Shown piece by piece: positions 46,693 to 57,697 of a stretch of 64,000 nucleotides of DNA. The stretch spans positions 24,981,862 through 25,045,861 of the forward strand of contig CM070874.1 in assembly GCA_036365515.1 (NCBI GenBank), given 5' to 3'. The translations under genes were made by a program, and so were the position numbers. A model generated the notes under the pieces. The model made no database searches, had not been told where the DNA came from, and saw only the letters and a program-made list of their open reading frames with translations. The stretch is from Torymus aiolomorphi (taxonomy: Eukaryota > Arthropoda > Insecta > Hymenoptera > Torymidae). Within the stretch, counting starts at the first letter, position 1. The number at the start of each line of letters is the position of its first letter.

Positions 46693-47692
46693 ATGTCAAA
46701 ATTTGTGCCGAATAAAGTGTTTTTGTGGGGAGTTTTGCTTCATTACTTTAATATGAACAAAAGTGCAGCTGAAGCTCACCGTATTTTAGTGGAAGAGTAC
46801 AGTGAACATGCTCTAACTGAGCAAATGTGTCGGAAGTAGGTTGCACGTTTTAAAGCTGGTGATTTCGACTTGGATGACAAGGAGCGACCTGGTCAGCAAC
46901 AAAATTTGAAGATAATGATTTGGAGGCATTGCTCAATGAAGACTTATGTCAAACACTTAAAGAATTATATACATCATTGGGAGTTGACTTATCAACAGTG
47001 GGAAAACGTCTTAAAAGTTTGGGCATGATCCAGAAGGAAGGACATTGGATCCCACGTGAATTGAAACCAAGGGATATAGAGAGACGTTTTTTCACATACG
47101 AACTGCTGCTCCAACGGCAGAAAAGAAAAGGTTTTTTGAATCGAATTGTTACCGGTGATGAAAAGTGGATCCATTATGACAATCCGAAGCGCAGAAAGTC
47201 ATGGGTTAAGCCCGCTGAACTATCAACATCAGTGGCAAAACCAAATATCCATGGGTCAAAGCTCCTGCTCTGTATTTGGTGGGATCTGAGGGGTGTCATT
47301 TACTTCGAACTCCTAAAACCGCATAAAACCGTAACTGGGAATCTCTACAGACTGGAACTGAATACTCCAAAAGACACGAAAAAGTCATTTTGCTGCACGA
47401 CAATTCTCGTCCACACGTTGCAAAACCGGTAAAAATATACCTGGAAATACTTAAATGGGAAGTGCTACCGTACCGGCCGTATTCTCCAGATATTGCTCCT
47501 AGCGACTACCACTTGTTTCGATCAATGGCTCATAGCTTGTGTGAGCAGTAGTTCACATCTTATGAAGATTGTAAAAAATAGGTCGATTCGTGGATTTCAT
47601 CTAAAGACGAAGAGTTCTTCCGACGAGGTATTCGTTCACTGCCCGAAAGATAATCAGAAGTAGTAGAAAGCGATGGGCAATACTTTAATTAA
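46693..47692 (+). pseudogene. mariner transposase (D,D34D), decayed
   Basis: ATG at 46693: MSKFVPNKVFLWGVLLHYF, KSAAEAHRILVEEY. In-frame TAG near 46837 (W of CREW), frameshift before 46920, then LGMIQKEGHWIPRELKPRD, RIVTGDEKWIHYDN (first Asp), PNIHGSKLLLCIWWD. A further shift near 47400 precedes DNSRPHVAKPVKIY (second Asp), PYRPYSPDIAPSDYHLF (third Asp), DEEFFRRGIRSLPER and SDGQYFN with stop at 47692. Additional stops in the C-terminal third. All three catalytic Asp codons remain. Confidence 0.9.
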
Positions 47693-47695
47693 TGT

Positions 47696-49945
47696 ATTGC
47701 TTCCTCCTAGAGGAAGCTTTGTAATAGTAAAATTTTCAACTTCGTTAAAACTCTCTATAAACATCATTAGAGGTGTTAGAAGTTTGTTTCATATGATTTT
47801 AGAAAATGTCTGTATGGATGTGTGTGTGTTTGTATGTATGTATACCGCTTTATCTCCGGATCTACGCGGTCGATTTTAACCATCAGGTTCTCATTTTTTT
47901 TGTTTTTTTATTCCAAATTCACGAAGAAAATAATTTTTGATGATTTACTGATTCGTTTTTGTTTTATTTCAAATTTTTGATTTTCGAAAAATTTATTTTT
48001 GATTTTTTTTAAAGATAGGATTTAAATTTTTGAATCGGATGGGTAGCATTCGAAAGAGCGTAAAAAAACCTATAATTAAAAAAAATTATCTAGCTATCAC
48101 GGTTCTCTTGTTATTAATAAAAACTTGTTTTTTTTAAAAAAGCTAATAACTCCTAAACTAAAAGGTCAATTTTTTGGAGAAAATTCACGATAATGCAGAA
48201 TATAAATTGCCATAATCTGTGAAAATTTTAATCCATTCTGTTGCTTAGTTTTTGAGAAAAAAATTAAAAAATGGAAAAAATGTGTTCTCTATGTCGTACG
48301 TTTTATGGAGTAAAACTGGATTAATTGCTTTGTAATTTCTTATAGAGGTAGATTTTGGACAGATCTCGGCTAAGTTCTTTGGGCTACATGATCGGTCCAT
48401 AAATTTCTGAGATATTTGAGATTAAAATTTTTGTAACCTTTTTTCAAATCAAAATTTCTCGAAAACGGCTCTATGTATCTGAATCGGATGGGTGGCATTC
48501 GAAAGCGAATTTAAATACCTATATTTTCTAAAAAAATTATTTTTCTAGCTATCACGGTTCTTTTGTTATTAATAAAAACGTAAACATAGAAAAATGGAAA
48601 AAAATGAGTTTGGTATGTCTAACCATTGCGGGAGTAAAAATTGACTTAATCGCTTCAAAATTCCTCGTAGAGGTGGATTTTGTATAGTTTTCGGTCGAGT
48701 TATTTGGGCAAAATAATTGGTCCATAGATTTAAGAGATATTTGAGGTTAAAATATTTTTAACTTTTTTTCAAATCGTAATTTCTTGAGAATAGCTCTATG
48801 TATTCGAAGGGAATGGGTAGCATTCGAAATAGAATTAAAATAGCTATATTTCCTAAAAAAAAGAAAATTTCTTTTATAGGGTATTCTGTTATTATAAAAA
48901 AAAAACGTAAGCATTGAAAAATGAAAAAATAAAAAAAATGAGTTTTGTATGTGCAACGATTGCTGGAATAAAATTGATTTATTCGCTTCAAAATTTCTTG
49001 TAGAGGATATTTTATAGATTTTTATGTCGATTTCTTGGGGCAAAATGATTGGTCCATAAATATTCAGATATTTGAGGTTAAAATATTTTTAGTAAAATTA
49101 ATAAATGAAAAAAATTGAGCTTTGTATGTCTAGCGATTTTCGAAGTAAAATTGACTTAATCGCTTCTTTAAATCATTTATTAGATGCAATTAATAATGTG
49201 TCAACACAAAAGTATTTATGTTAAGATATAAATAATACAAAATACCCTACCTACTTGGAACGCAACTAATACACATTCAATTCACAATATATAAAAACCT
49301 TTTCCATAGTTAATATTACCCCCAAATTATTTTACTGTGATATTTTGTATAAGTAATAGATAATATTTCTTAATAAAATTTCAAAAATATATTGTTTATT
49401 CCACAAATATATGGTTTATTCCAGTGGAAATGACGCGCGATACGCACGCGTGTTGTTTTCTTGCTTTTTCTAATTTAATAAGCTATTAGGTTCATTATTT
49501 AAAAATATTGCAACGAAGTATAATGAAGGTAGGTTAATGAAATTGTCGATCACTCAAAAAACATGTATTTTTTTATGAATAGCTAAAGACGGTATTATTT
49601 AAATAAAATTAAAAATATACCCCTACAGCGAGTTTTCAATCATTATGAAAGCAGATAAGATTATGAAAATAAACAATTTATTAAAATAATACAGATGTTT
49701 GTTATTTCTTAAAGAACTAATTATTTTGAAATATTTTCGAATACTTGTTTTTCAGAGAATATTTCATAAATCGACTCAAAATTTTAACCAATTATTACAC
49801 TTATTAAAAACTATATTTGGTTAAAATTTCAATACATTTTCTTCATTTGTTTTTGAGAAAAATTATTTTATAAAAGTATAAAAAAAGGAATTGATAAATT
49901 AGTTTGAGGAAGCTACATGCCAATGAATTGGCAGCGGTTTTTTTG
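47696..49945 (+). repeat. Dispersed repeat R, copy 2 (~2.25 kb)
   Basis: Starts TTGCTTCCTCCTAGAGGAAG (a short inverted repeat) and ends GAGGAAGCTACATGCCAATG then AATTGGCAGCGG (hairpin 49918-49933). GAGGAAGCT occurs at both ends. The interior holds three to four ~300-bp subrepeats (GGGAGTAAAATTGACTTAATCGCTT, split TTTTCAAATC..AATTTCTCGA). No ORF of interest. Sits inside mariner M1, so it inserted later. Confidence 0.75.
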
Positions 49946-50013
49946 ATTTTCATATAAAATAAATAATATTTTTTCATTAAAAAAAAACGCTACGAATTAA
50001 TTCCAACACCCAA

Positions 50014-50545
50014 TAGTTTCAGACAAATTTTATGGCTGATATTTCTTACAGATGTTGCCATAGCTTTGCAAAAAAAAATTGGCAATATGAAATTCGATCC
50101 GGATCATTTTTATTCGGGGGTATAATGGGGCTAATATAGCGAATAATACACGAAAATATCGATAAAAAAATCACCACTCGGGAGTTTATTAGTTTCAAAC
50201 AAATTTTATGCCTAATATTTTTTCCAGATGTTGGTAACTATAACCTTGCAAAAAATTGGCGATATGAAATTCGATCCGGATCATTTCCATTAGGGGGTGT
50301 AAAGGGGCTAATATAGTGAAAAATACAGAAAAAACACGGAGAAAAAATCATGTCTCGTGAGTTTATGAATTTAAGACAAATGTTATGATTAAAATTAGTT
50401 CAAGATGCTGCGATAGCTTTGTAAAAAATTCCCGAGAATTGCTGAAAATCGATCGGGAACCTTTCGCTTGGGGGTGTAAAGGGGCTAAAATAGCGAAAAA
50501 TATACGAAAAATTCCGAAAACAAGTCAGCTCTCGGGAGTTTATTA
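50014..50545. repeat. ~177-bp tandem array, right part
   Basis: Continuation of 45875-46496, about three units, increasingly diverged to the right. Confidence 0.88.
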
Positions 50546-51174
50546 ATTCGAAAAATTCTTTTTTTATTTCATTATTTTTTTCTGGAGAAACAGATGAGTA
50601 GAAAGATTTTTGAAATGTAGATTTTTTCTAAATTTTTTAAATCCGTAATTACTCAAGAACGGTTTCATCTGAAACTTTATAATTCATAGGAGAATTGTAT
50701 ATTGTACCTCATTAATTTTTCGATTTTCGTTATTATAATTTTTTTTTTTTTTTTTTTTTAAGGCAGTATTTCTTCGGTTTTATTAATGCTATAAAAGCCA
50801 AATAATATTTTCAAAATATGGCTTATTGATATACAAGGTGAAGTATGCAGTAGTGGGACAGTTTCGAGCATACTTTCTATGTAATCTTTTCTAGTACCAA
50901 AACGAAGCATAATACGTGAAAACTCATCACCTCAGCAGATAGCTCATGTTTCGAGATTTATTTAAAACAACAAGTCTTTTCTCGTTGCTGGTGTTTTAAA
51001 ATAATCGCATTCAAAGAAAATAACAATAGTGGGACTATACTTTTTGACGTGTTTCTGACTTTTCCACTACTATGATGTGGAAATCAAAAGGTACCAAAAG
51101 AGGGACAAGGATTTCGCTATACCCATTCGGAGAAGTAGCCTCGAAAAATTGGTACCATGTTATGCACTAATTTC
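50546..51174. other. AT-rich spacer
   Basis: Poly-T run near 50740. No gene or shared repeat recognised. Confidence 0.5.
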
Positions 51175-51451
51175 ACACGGAGAGAAAGAAATCAGTAAAA
51201 ATAACCAAACTTTCAGTAAAAATTACCAAACTGTCAAATAACCCTGAGGCAGACTTGCAAATCGAAAATTTTTACCAAACTTTTTGGCAATTTTTACTAA
51301 ACTTTTGGCAACTTTTACTAAACATTTTGTAAATTTTACAAAACTTTTTGTAAAAATTGCTAGAAAATTTGGTAAAAATTTTGGATTTACAAATCTGCCT
51401 CGGGGTTACTTGACAGTATGGTAATTTTTACTGATTTCTTTCTCTCCGTGT
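51175..51451. mobile_element. Small TIR element (MITE), 277 bp
   Basis: Termini ACACGGAGAGAAAGAAATCA and its perfect complement. The inverted arms extend for most of the element, including GTAAAAATTACCA and the outer CTGCCTC/GAGGCAG block. The interior is degenerate TTTTTACCAAACTTTTTGGC repeats. No ORF. Confidence 0.87.
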
Positions 51452-51756
51452 AGGGGTAAATCAACAAAATAATGAAGTGACTATATAATAAACACCATAA
51501 ATAATGCTAATAAATTAATGACATTATCGTCTTAAGTGTTTATTGTAGATATTTATTACTGTGCCACTACTGGTCCAAAAATGGGCTTTGTCCTAGCACT
51601 GCTTCCTTTCTTAATCAATTTTCAGTTATTGCTGAAATTATTTTTTCCGTTTTTTCCGGAAACAGTTTGTATCTCAAAAATCGACTTTTCGATTTTTAAT
51701 ATATCATTTTTCCATTTTATATACTATTAAAGCTCATGTTATTTATCTATTATTAA
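51452..51756. other. AT-rich spacer
   Basis: Nothing recognised; last four bases (51753-51756) are a TTAA target copy. Confidence 0.5.
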
Positions 51757-51895
51757 CCTTTACAGGACGGGAAAACCACTATAGTGTCTCGACCCATGAT
51801 AGTCACTTCACCCACGAGAATACCCCAAGATCAGATATGTTTTTTATGCATTTTCCCAGAGAGATCAATAACCCCAAATCCCCGTCCATTAAAGG
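51757..51895. mobile_element. TTAA-flanked miniature element, 139 bp
   Basis: TIRs CCTTTACAGGACGGG and CCCGTCCATTAAAGG (13 of 15 match as complement) with TTAA at 51753-51756 and 51896-51899. piggyBac-like by target site; no ORF. Confidence 0.7.
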
Positions 51896-51899
51896 TTAA

Positions 51900-53110
51900 T
51901 GAACTTCAAGTAGTATTAAGTTTTTCACTATTTAATAAAAAAACAAAACAATTTTGATAGCTACAATTTGTCCTTAGCGATTATTGATTAATAAGTGATT
52001 TGCTGTCAATAGTTCATGTTTAGAAAACATAAAGATATATCGTAATAAAATTAAACTATTTTGAATAGAACTACTCTCTTGGTTAGCATGTTAATAAAAT
52101 GGAGGCACTTTTAATTTGTAGGTAAGGTAGTCCTGTAAGAACTCGTGAGTCAATGCAGCGATCATGGAACAATAAGTATTATTTAACATTTTAATTAGTC
52201 AAATCATGTGTGAACAAATTACTTGTGAACTTATATGATTTTTTAATATAAACATAGAGTAGAAAATAAATAATTTCTAATTGCACAAACGCGTGATTCC
52301 CGTACTAGCGCAAAATAGGTTAGGAAAACAGAGATTTTCTATTCTCAACAATAAATTCCATTTTGAAAAGGTGGGCGTGATACACTTTCTTTTTTGTACT
52401 TACAAGAAAGTGCAGAATTTCTTATATAATAACAGATTTTTATTTTTGAAAACCAACTTTTAAAGTAACAAACTTTATTACTTTCCATCACAATTGATAT
52501 GATTCCTATTAACTGTCGTGTAAAAATGACTAATTTCAACAATTTTTATCTCAAAAAATAGGTTGGTAACATATATTTAAAAAAATAGAGAAAAATTCTT
52601 CAGATTTTAAAGAACTCGCTAGAATTTTGTTACTTTCGAAACCCACTTTTTTATACATAACAGAACTACCTTAAGATTTTAACTGATGTTTAAATAAAAC
52701 TATTTATAATTATGATCATATTTTAAAGCTTCTATAATATAATATTCTATATTTTTGTTGTTAGCAGTAGCAACACATAATTATCGTGTGATGTTTTCAA
52801 TTTAAAATTTGGTCTGTTACAGGGTATACAAATTTATAATTTGACTATAATATCGTACAACGAATGTTCATTGTTTATGTAAATGAAAAAAATGACAAAA
52901 CGTAAATAACTTGTTTGAAAATTAAACTCTCACATCAAGGAATATGTAATTAAAACCGTAAATATCGACAATGTAATCAGTCTGTTAAAGAAAATAGAAA
53001 CGTACGTCTGTTTTTCGTCGTCTTCCGATTACACCGAACTGACGTTTCTCCCACTCTTCACCGGCTAGAGGCAGTGTTACATGTCATACTGATCGCACAT
53101 CATATAATAC
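51900..53110. other. AT-rich spacer
   Basis: About 1.2 kb without recognisable gene, TIR or tandem repeat. Short frames at 52281-52463 and 52345-52542 oppose each other and show no motif. Confidence 0.5.
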
Positions 53111-53139
53111 CTATAATGGGAGGCGCATATATAGCGTAA

Positions 53140-53500
53140 AATACGCTCTGTTCAATTAGCGTATAATCGTATGCTAAGTCTCAGAAAAAAAAAAACTAAA
53201 GACATTTATCGATAGATTTTTTCCTGTTCTTTCCAATCTTGCTATTGCTTTTACTCTGAAACGTTTCCTTCTAGTCGGAAATTCAAATTGAAAGTTCAGA
53301 GTCATTTTCTCAAAGTATATCATGTTTTTGTTTGAAAATGCATTTTATCATTCGAAAGTACAATTCTTAAACTACAAAATCTTAATTTTTTGAGTTGAGA
53401 AATGAAGGGTTCAACAGTAACAAGATTAAAAAGACAGAGACGAGCGACCACACGTGCTCTTCGCGCTGCGCAGGAGCGAGCTCTATACAAATAAATGTAG
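53140..53500 (-). repeat. Z left TIR
   Basis: Complement of 54370-54730 and of 35455-35860. Confidence 0.75.
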
Positions 53501-53615
53501 TGAAAAATTTCGGGTTTTCATACTGGAAAATATCATTAAACAATAAAGCCTCAAAGATCATTTTTATTAGTAGGTCATAAATTTAACTTTCAATCCTGTT
53601 AATTTCTAGTTGAAT

Positions 53616-54340
53616 TTATAATTTTATTTTATTTTTATTCAAACAGGTATGATACAATTGGGAAGTTTCTGATGCTGAAAATCGCTTTAGATCTAACTTT
53701 TCAGTATCTGCTAATAATTTGATATAGTGAAACGATGGAGTTTCAGGCACTGTTTTTGCTGAATCTAACCGTTGTTTTAATTTATGTATAGTTTTCAAAT
53801 ATTCATTTTTTGATGAAAAAAAGCAAACAATATTTTCAAAATTTGTTTACCCTCTCGTAAAAATCTTACGGCGTTGGTATATAATTATCGGAAACTTCCC
53901 GCAAACTCGCCTGCCTAGCATTACTTTTTACAAAAGCACCAATTCCATCACATCCATTTTCTCTGTGAGCAGTCCGATGACAATGGCACTTCAACAGAAA
54001 AATCTGCATAGTGATGAAGAAGATTCTAGAAGTTGTGTATATTTTTTAAACATTTACTTCTTTAGCGAAATCAAAAGATTTTCTAATGTAATTAATTATT
54101 ATTTCTTGGATTAGATAAAGTGCTACGGCATCATGAATTAAATTGTCTCAAAAATTATCATTCTTTTGTGTTCAATTTTAGAATCCGATCTTTTATGGTA
54201 AATTATTATTGTCGTCAAACTACATTGATTATTATTATTATTATTATAGTAAAATGATTGCGCCACATCTTATCCAATGAAAGAATAGTTTTTTGAAAAA
54301 CCTAGAGAAATTAAAAATTTTAAAAAAGTGAAATATATGA
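53616..54340 (-). pseudogene. Transposase-like protein of element Z, copy 2
   Basis: The upstream part (54340-54060) parallels 33866-34174 of copy 1, with FSK..IAS-type and HKRM-type coding broken by stops. It continues with HCHRTAHRENGCDGIGAFVK and SNARQASLREVSDNY, then LKQRLDSAKTVPETPSFHYI and LYHTCLNKNKIKL to 53616. The H.......CDGIG.F.K stretch is a strong signature of this protein family. Stops near 53840 and 54010. Confidence 0.6.
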
Positions 54341-54369
54341 CCTATATTAATAAGAATGATGTATCATAG

Positions 54370-54730
54370 CCCGCTGGAGTGCAGCGCGAAGAGCGCCCGC
54401 AGCCGCTCGCCTCTGCATTTTTAATCTTATTACTTTTGAATCCTTCATTTCTCCAACTCGAAAAATTAGGGTCTTGAAGCTTAAGACTTATACTGTCCAA
54501 TGGTAAAATGCATTTTGAAAAAAGAACATGATATACTGTGAGAAAAATGGTTTTGAACTTTCAACTTGAATTTCCGACCAGAAGAAAGCGTTTCGGAGTA
54601 ACAAACATAGCATCATTGGAAAGAGCAGGAAATTAATCTATCAATATATCTCTTTTGTTTTTTCTGAAACACTCCGCATACGATTATAAGCGAGTTAAAC
54701 ACAGCATATTTCACGCCCAAAAATGCGTCA
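54370..54730 (+). repeat. Z right TIR
   Basis: Contains TTACTTTTGAATCCTTCATT, AAAATGCATTTTGAAAAAAG and ACGATTATAAGCGAGTTAAA. Followed by GC-rich sequence to about 54980. Confidence 0.75.
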
Positions 54731-55000
54731 CGCATGCCTGCTGGCCCGCTTCTGCGGCGGACGCTTTCACATGTTCGAGGTTCGAGCGCAGCGTACACAC
54801 GCGAGCCAGCGGCGGCCGTGCGGCCATGCCGACTCTCTCCGATTCCCAACGCTCCGCCGCAATTCCAGGAACTGATCGCGCGTTGTATACAATTTTGTCC
54901 GAACACCGCCGACTCTCGCGAGCTGCGTCAGCCGAACCACATTCTACCGCTTCCCCCACTCCATCTCGACATAAGTCGCACTGATCGTATATATTGTAAA
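54731..55000. other. GC-rich spacer
   Basis: Overlapping frames on both strands without known motifs. Might be the outer part of Z. Confidence 0.4.
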
Positions 55001-55002
55001 TA

Positions 55003-56209
55003 CAAATAAGTTTCCGCCGTTCTTTTATAAAAATTATCAATTTATTGTAAAAAAAATATACGTTACATTTTATTCAAAATATCGTCCGTCATTCGCTACT
55101 ACTTTTTGCCATCTTTCTGTCAGCACTCGGATGCCACGTCGAAAAAACTCTTCATCTTTTGAGGCTACCCATGAATCGACCCAATTTTTGGCTTCTTCGT
55201 AAGAAGTGAAGTGCTGCTTGACCAGGGCGGCAGCCACTGACCGGAACAAGTGGTAGTCCGAAGGAGCAATGTCTGGTGAATACGGCGGGTGGGGTAAGAC
55301 ATCCCATTGTGAAGCTTCCAAAGTATCCTTGACGACTTTTGCAACATGTGGCCGAGCGTTGTCGTGCTGAAAAATCACTTTGTCATGTCTTTGGCATATT
55401 GGGGGCGTTTAAGCTTCAATTCTCTGCTCAATTGCAACAGTTGCTGTTGATAACATTCTCCAGTGATAGTTTCGTTAGGCTGGAGTAGTTCGTAATAGAT
55501 TACTCCGAGCTGATCCCACCAAATGCACAACATTAACTTTTTGCCATAAATATTCGGTTTGGCCGTTGAAGTTGGTACATGGCCGGGCTTACCCCATGAT
55601 TTCCTACGCTTTTGGTTGTCGTAGTAGATCCACTTTTCATCCCCCGTCACTATTCGATGCAAAAAACTCTTTCGACTTTGTCTTTGGAGAAGATGTTCGC
55701 ACGTGAAAAGACGGCGCTCGACGTCACTGGGTTTCAGTTCATGCGGAACCCAATTTCCTTGCTTTTGTACCATACCAATGGTCTTGAGACGATGTGAAAT
55801 CGCTTGTTGCCTCTAACTCAGCGTCTTCAAACTTGACTGGCCTTCCTTCGCGTTCTTTATCTTCCACGTCAAGCTCACCGTTTTTAAACTTTTGAAACCA
55901 CTCACGACAACTTCTCTCACTTAAAGCAGCATCACCGTAAACTTCTACAAGCGACCGATGCGCCTCAGCAGCAGATTTCTTTAAATGAAATAAATAAATC
56001 AAAACTTCCCGCAAATGACGCTTATTCGGTACAAAAATCGACATTTTCGAACAAAAAAAAAAATGTATACTGCCAATACAAAGTCAATAGTATTTTAAGG
56101 TTATGTTGTTGCCAGGTGTACAAACTTTCTATGTGACATTTTACATCTGACGATTTCAAAGTAATCTTTTCGGTGGAGCCATCTCTTGAAAACGGCGGAA
56201 ACTTATTTG
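55003..56209. mobile_element. mariner element M2, 1207 bp
   Basis: TIRs CAAATAAGTTTCCGCCGTT (55003) and AACGGCGGAAACTTATTTG (ends 56209), flanked by TA (55001-55002, 56210-56211). It encodes one minus-strand transposase. Size is slightly below the usual ~1.3 kb because of an internal deletion. Confidence 0.92.
55070..56044 (-). pseudogene. mariner transposase (D,D34D), internal deletion and frameshift
   Basis: ATG at 56044: MSIFVPNKRHLREVLIYLF, KSAAEAHRSLVEVYGD, CREWFQKFKNGELDVEDKE. After FEDAELEA about 20 codons of the helix-turn-helix linker are missing, so the frame shifts near 55815. Reading resumes as QQAISHRLKTIGMVQKQGNW in the next frame. First Asp in RIVTGDEKWIYYDN; 1-nt loss near 55385 (AKDMTK instead of a KRHDKV-type continuation); second Asp in FQHDNARPHVAK; third in PPYSPDIAPSDYHLF; ends ANDGRYFE at 55070. 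It catalyses TA-targeted cut-and-paste when intact. Confidence 0.92.
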
Positions 56210-56211
56210 TA

Positions 56212-56404
56212 TACCCAATATATGAATGGATATCTATATTATATGTTCTAGCGTACCGGAATCGCGCAAACGACACGAGACAACGCCAGCCGGGCCGCCG
56301 GGCTCCAATTTGGCGCACTTATAACTCGTATTAGATAATAATAGATGAGTAAACAAAACGCTAAAATTAACTTTTCAATAAAAGAAATTATAATGAATGG
56401 TAAA
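56212..56404. other. Spacer
   Basis: Short GC-rich patch (GCCGGGCCGCCGGGC near 56287-56302). Nothing recognised. Confidence 0.45.
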
Positions 56405-56587
56405 CCCTGTTGAAACGGCCCTATAGAACCTTACAAAACCGCATAAAATATCTACGATTTTAATCAGCCAAAAAAAATTCTGATTAAATATTTTATAAGG
56501 TTACATGAGTTTAAATGTTATGAGGATCCTCGTGAGGGCCAATTCCCAGAAATAACTTTGAAAACAATCTTGAATATTAGATTGCAA

Positions 56588-56619
56588 CGTTTCGTCAGGA
56601 AGTTCCCTGACCTCTTCAG
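56588..56619 (-). ncRNA. Hammerhead-like motif, PLE C left end
   Basis: Minus strand: CTGAAGA, extra G, stem II GTCAGG/CCTGAC with loop GAACTT, GAAACG. Core boxes intact. Confidence 0.65.
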
Positions 56620-56817
56620 GCTTTATTAAAAATATACAGAGCTAGAACACATACATAAATAAAAATAAAAAACTAGTCAAATAAATTAAACACAATCTAT
56701 GCAAAAACATTTACCTATAAATAGCCAAGTCGATACTAGTAAGATATACCAGTAGAGTCGAGATAGTACAGAAACATAATGCACGCTTCGCTGGGGTTTA
56801 TATATTATCACGCTTGT

Positions 56818-57697
56818 TTACCTATTTAAATGTAACGTTCTTAACAGCTTTTTGTATATATTATTCAAATTTTGTGTATCTTCTATTCTATTGATCGTGT
56901 TATGATTTAAATTAATATGTAACATTTCGGAAATAATTCGTTTCGTGTAATTGTTTTCCCTGTCTAAAATTTGGATGTTTTTCCAATCAACGATGTGTTT
57001 CATAGTTCTTTGGTGTGTTGCTATCACTGATTTGTTATCCTTATCTCTTTCATGTTCTTTAATTCTAGTTTTTAACATTCGCTTAGTTTCACCAATATAA
57101 GTCGATGTACAAGACATACAATTTATCTTATAGACTACGCCACATGTTTCTGATTTTTCTATTTTACCCTTTCCTAATTTAATTATATTATTCAATTTTT
57201 TGTTGATCAAAGGTACTGCGCGGATGTTATATTTGTTTAAAATATACGAACATTTTTTATAAAAAGTATTATTATACGGAATGGAAATTGTAGTTAGTGG
57301 ACGGTTCTCATTATTAGTTTTTTTATTGTGATATTTGAGTTTTCGAAGTCTATTTCGTATGTGTATGTTTATAAAGTCGGAAGGATAATCGTTACATAAG
57401 AGAAGTTCTGTAATTTTGTGTATATTCGCGTCATGAAAACAAGTATCGGATAAAAGAATTGCTCTATCCACCAGGTTCGTAACGATGTTTATTTTCTATT
57501 GTATGGTGTGGTTAAAATTATAATTTAACAATCTCGATGATGCTGTTGTTTTTGATACCAATTAGACAAAATTTGATTGTTTTTTCTCGTAAGACTTAGA
57601 TCTAAAAAATTTATACTATTGTCTATTTCAGATTCGAATGTAAATTTAAGATGAATATTATACTTGTTAAACACTTGTAGAACTGTATCAACTTGAT
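56818..57697 (-). pseudogene. PLE C left copy: end of RT, linker and GIY-YIG
   Basis: From the junction: QVDTVLQVFNKYNIHLKFTF, ESEIDNSINFLDLSL, then a 1-nt loss near 57555 (TATCAAAAACAAC versus TATCAAAAAACAAC in the right copy). The open part from 57471 begins DRAILLSDTCFHDANIHKI and includes CGVVYKINCMSC, STYIGETKRMLKTRIKEHER and a C-terminus ending LLRTLHLNR at 56818. The GIY-YIG domain is complete; the RT catalytic region is truncated away. Confidence 0.88.

Larger units (their letters stand above)
46497..50013. mobile_element. mariner element M1, split by repeat R copy 2
   Basis: TIRs TTGGTGTTGGAATTAATTCG (left) and complement ending AATTAATTCCAACACCCAA (right) end at 46497 and 50013, with TA duplicated on each side. 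Removing the element restores GGGAGTTTATTAGTTTCAGA, exactly the sequence in intact array units, so both ends are certain. It contains a mariner transposase pseudogene. Repeat R copy 2 sits between the stop codon and the right TIR, explaining the 3.5-kb length. Confidence 0.92.
53110..54800. mobile_element. Unclassified TIR transposon Z, copy 2
   Basis: Inverted terminal repeats of roughly 350-400 bp: left 53140-53500 and right 54370-54730, sharing TATAATCGTATGC, GATAGATT..TTCCTG.TCTTTCC, GAAATTC, TTTTCTCA.AGTATATCAT and AATGAAGG.TTCA as complements. Between them on the minus strand is a decayed transposase-like ORF related to 33866-35238. Exact outer ends and target duplication were not resolved. 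Confidence 0.65.
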
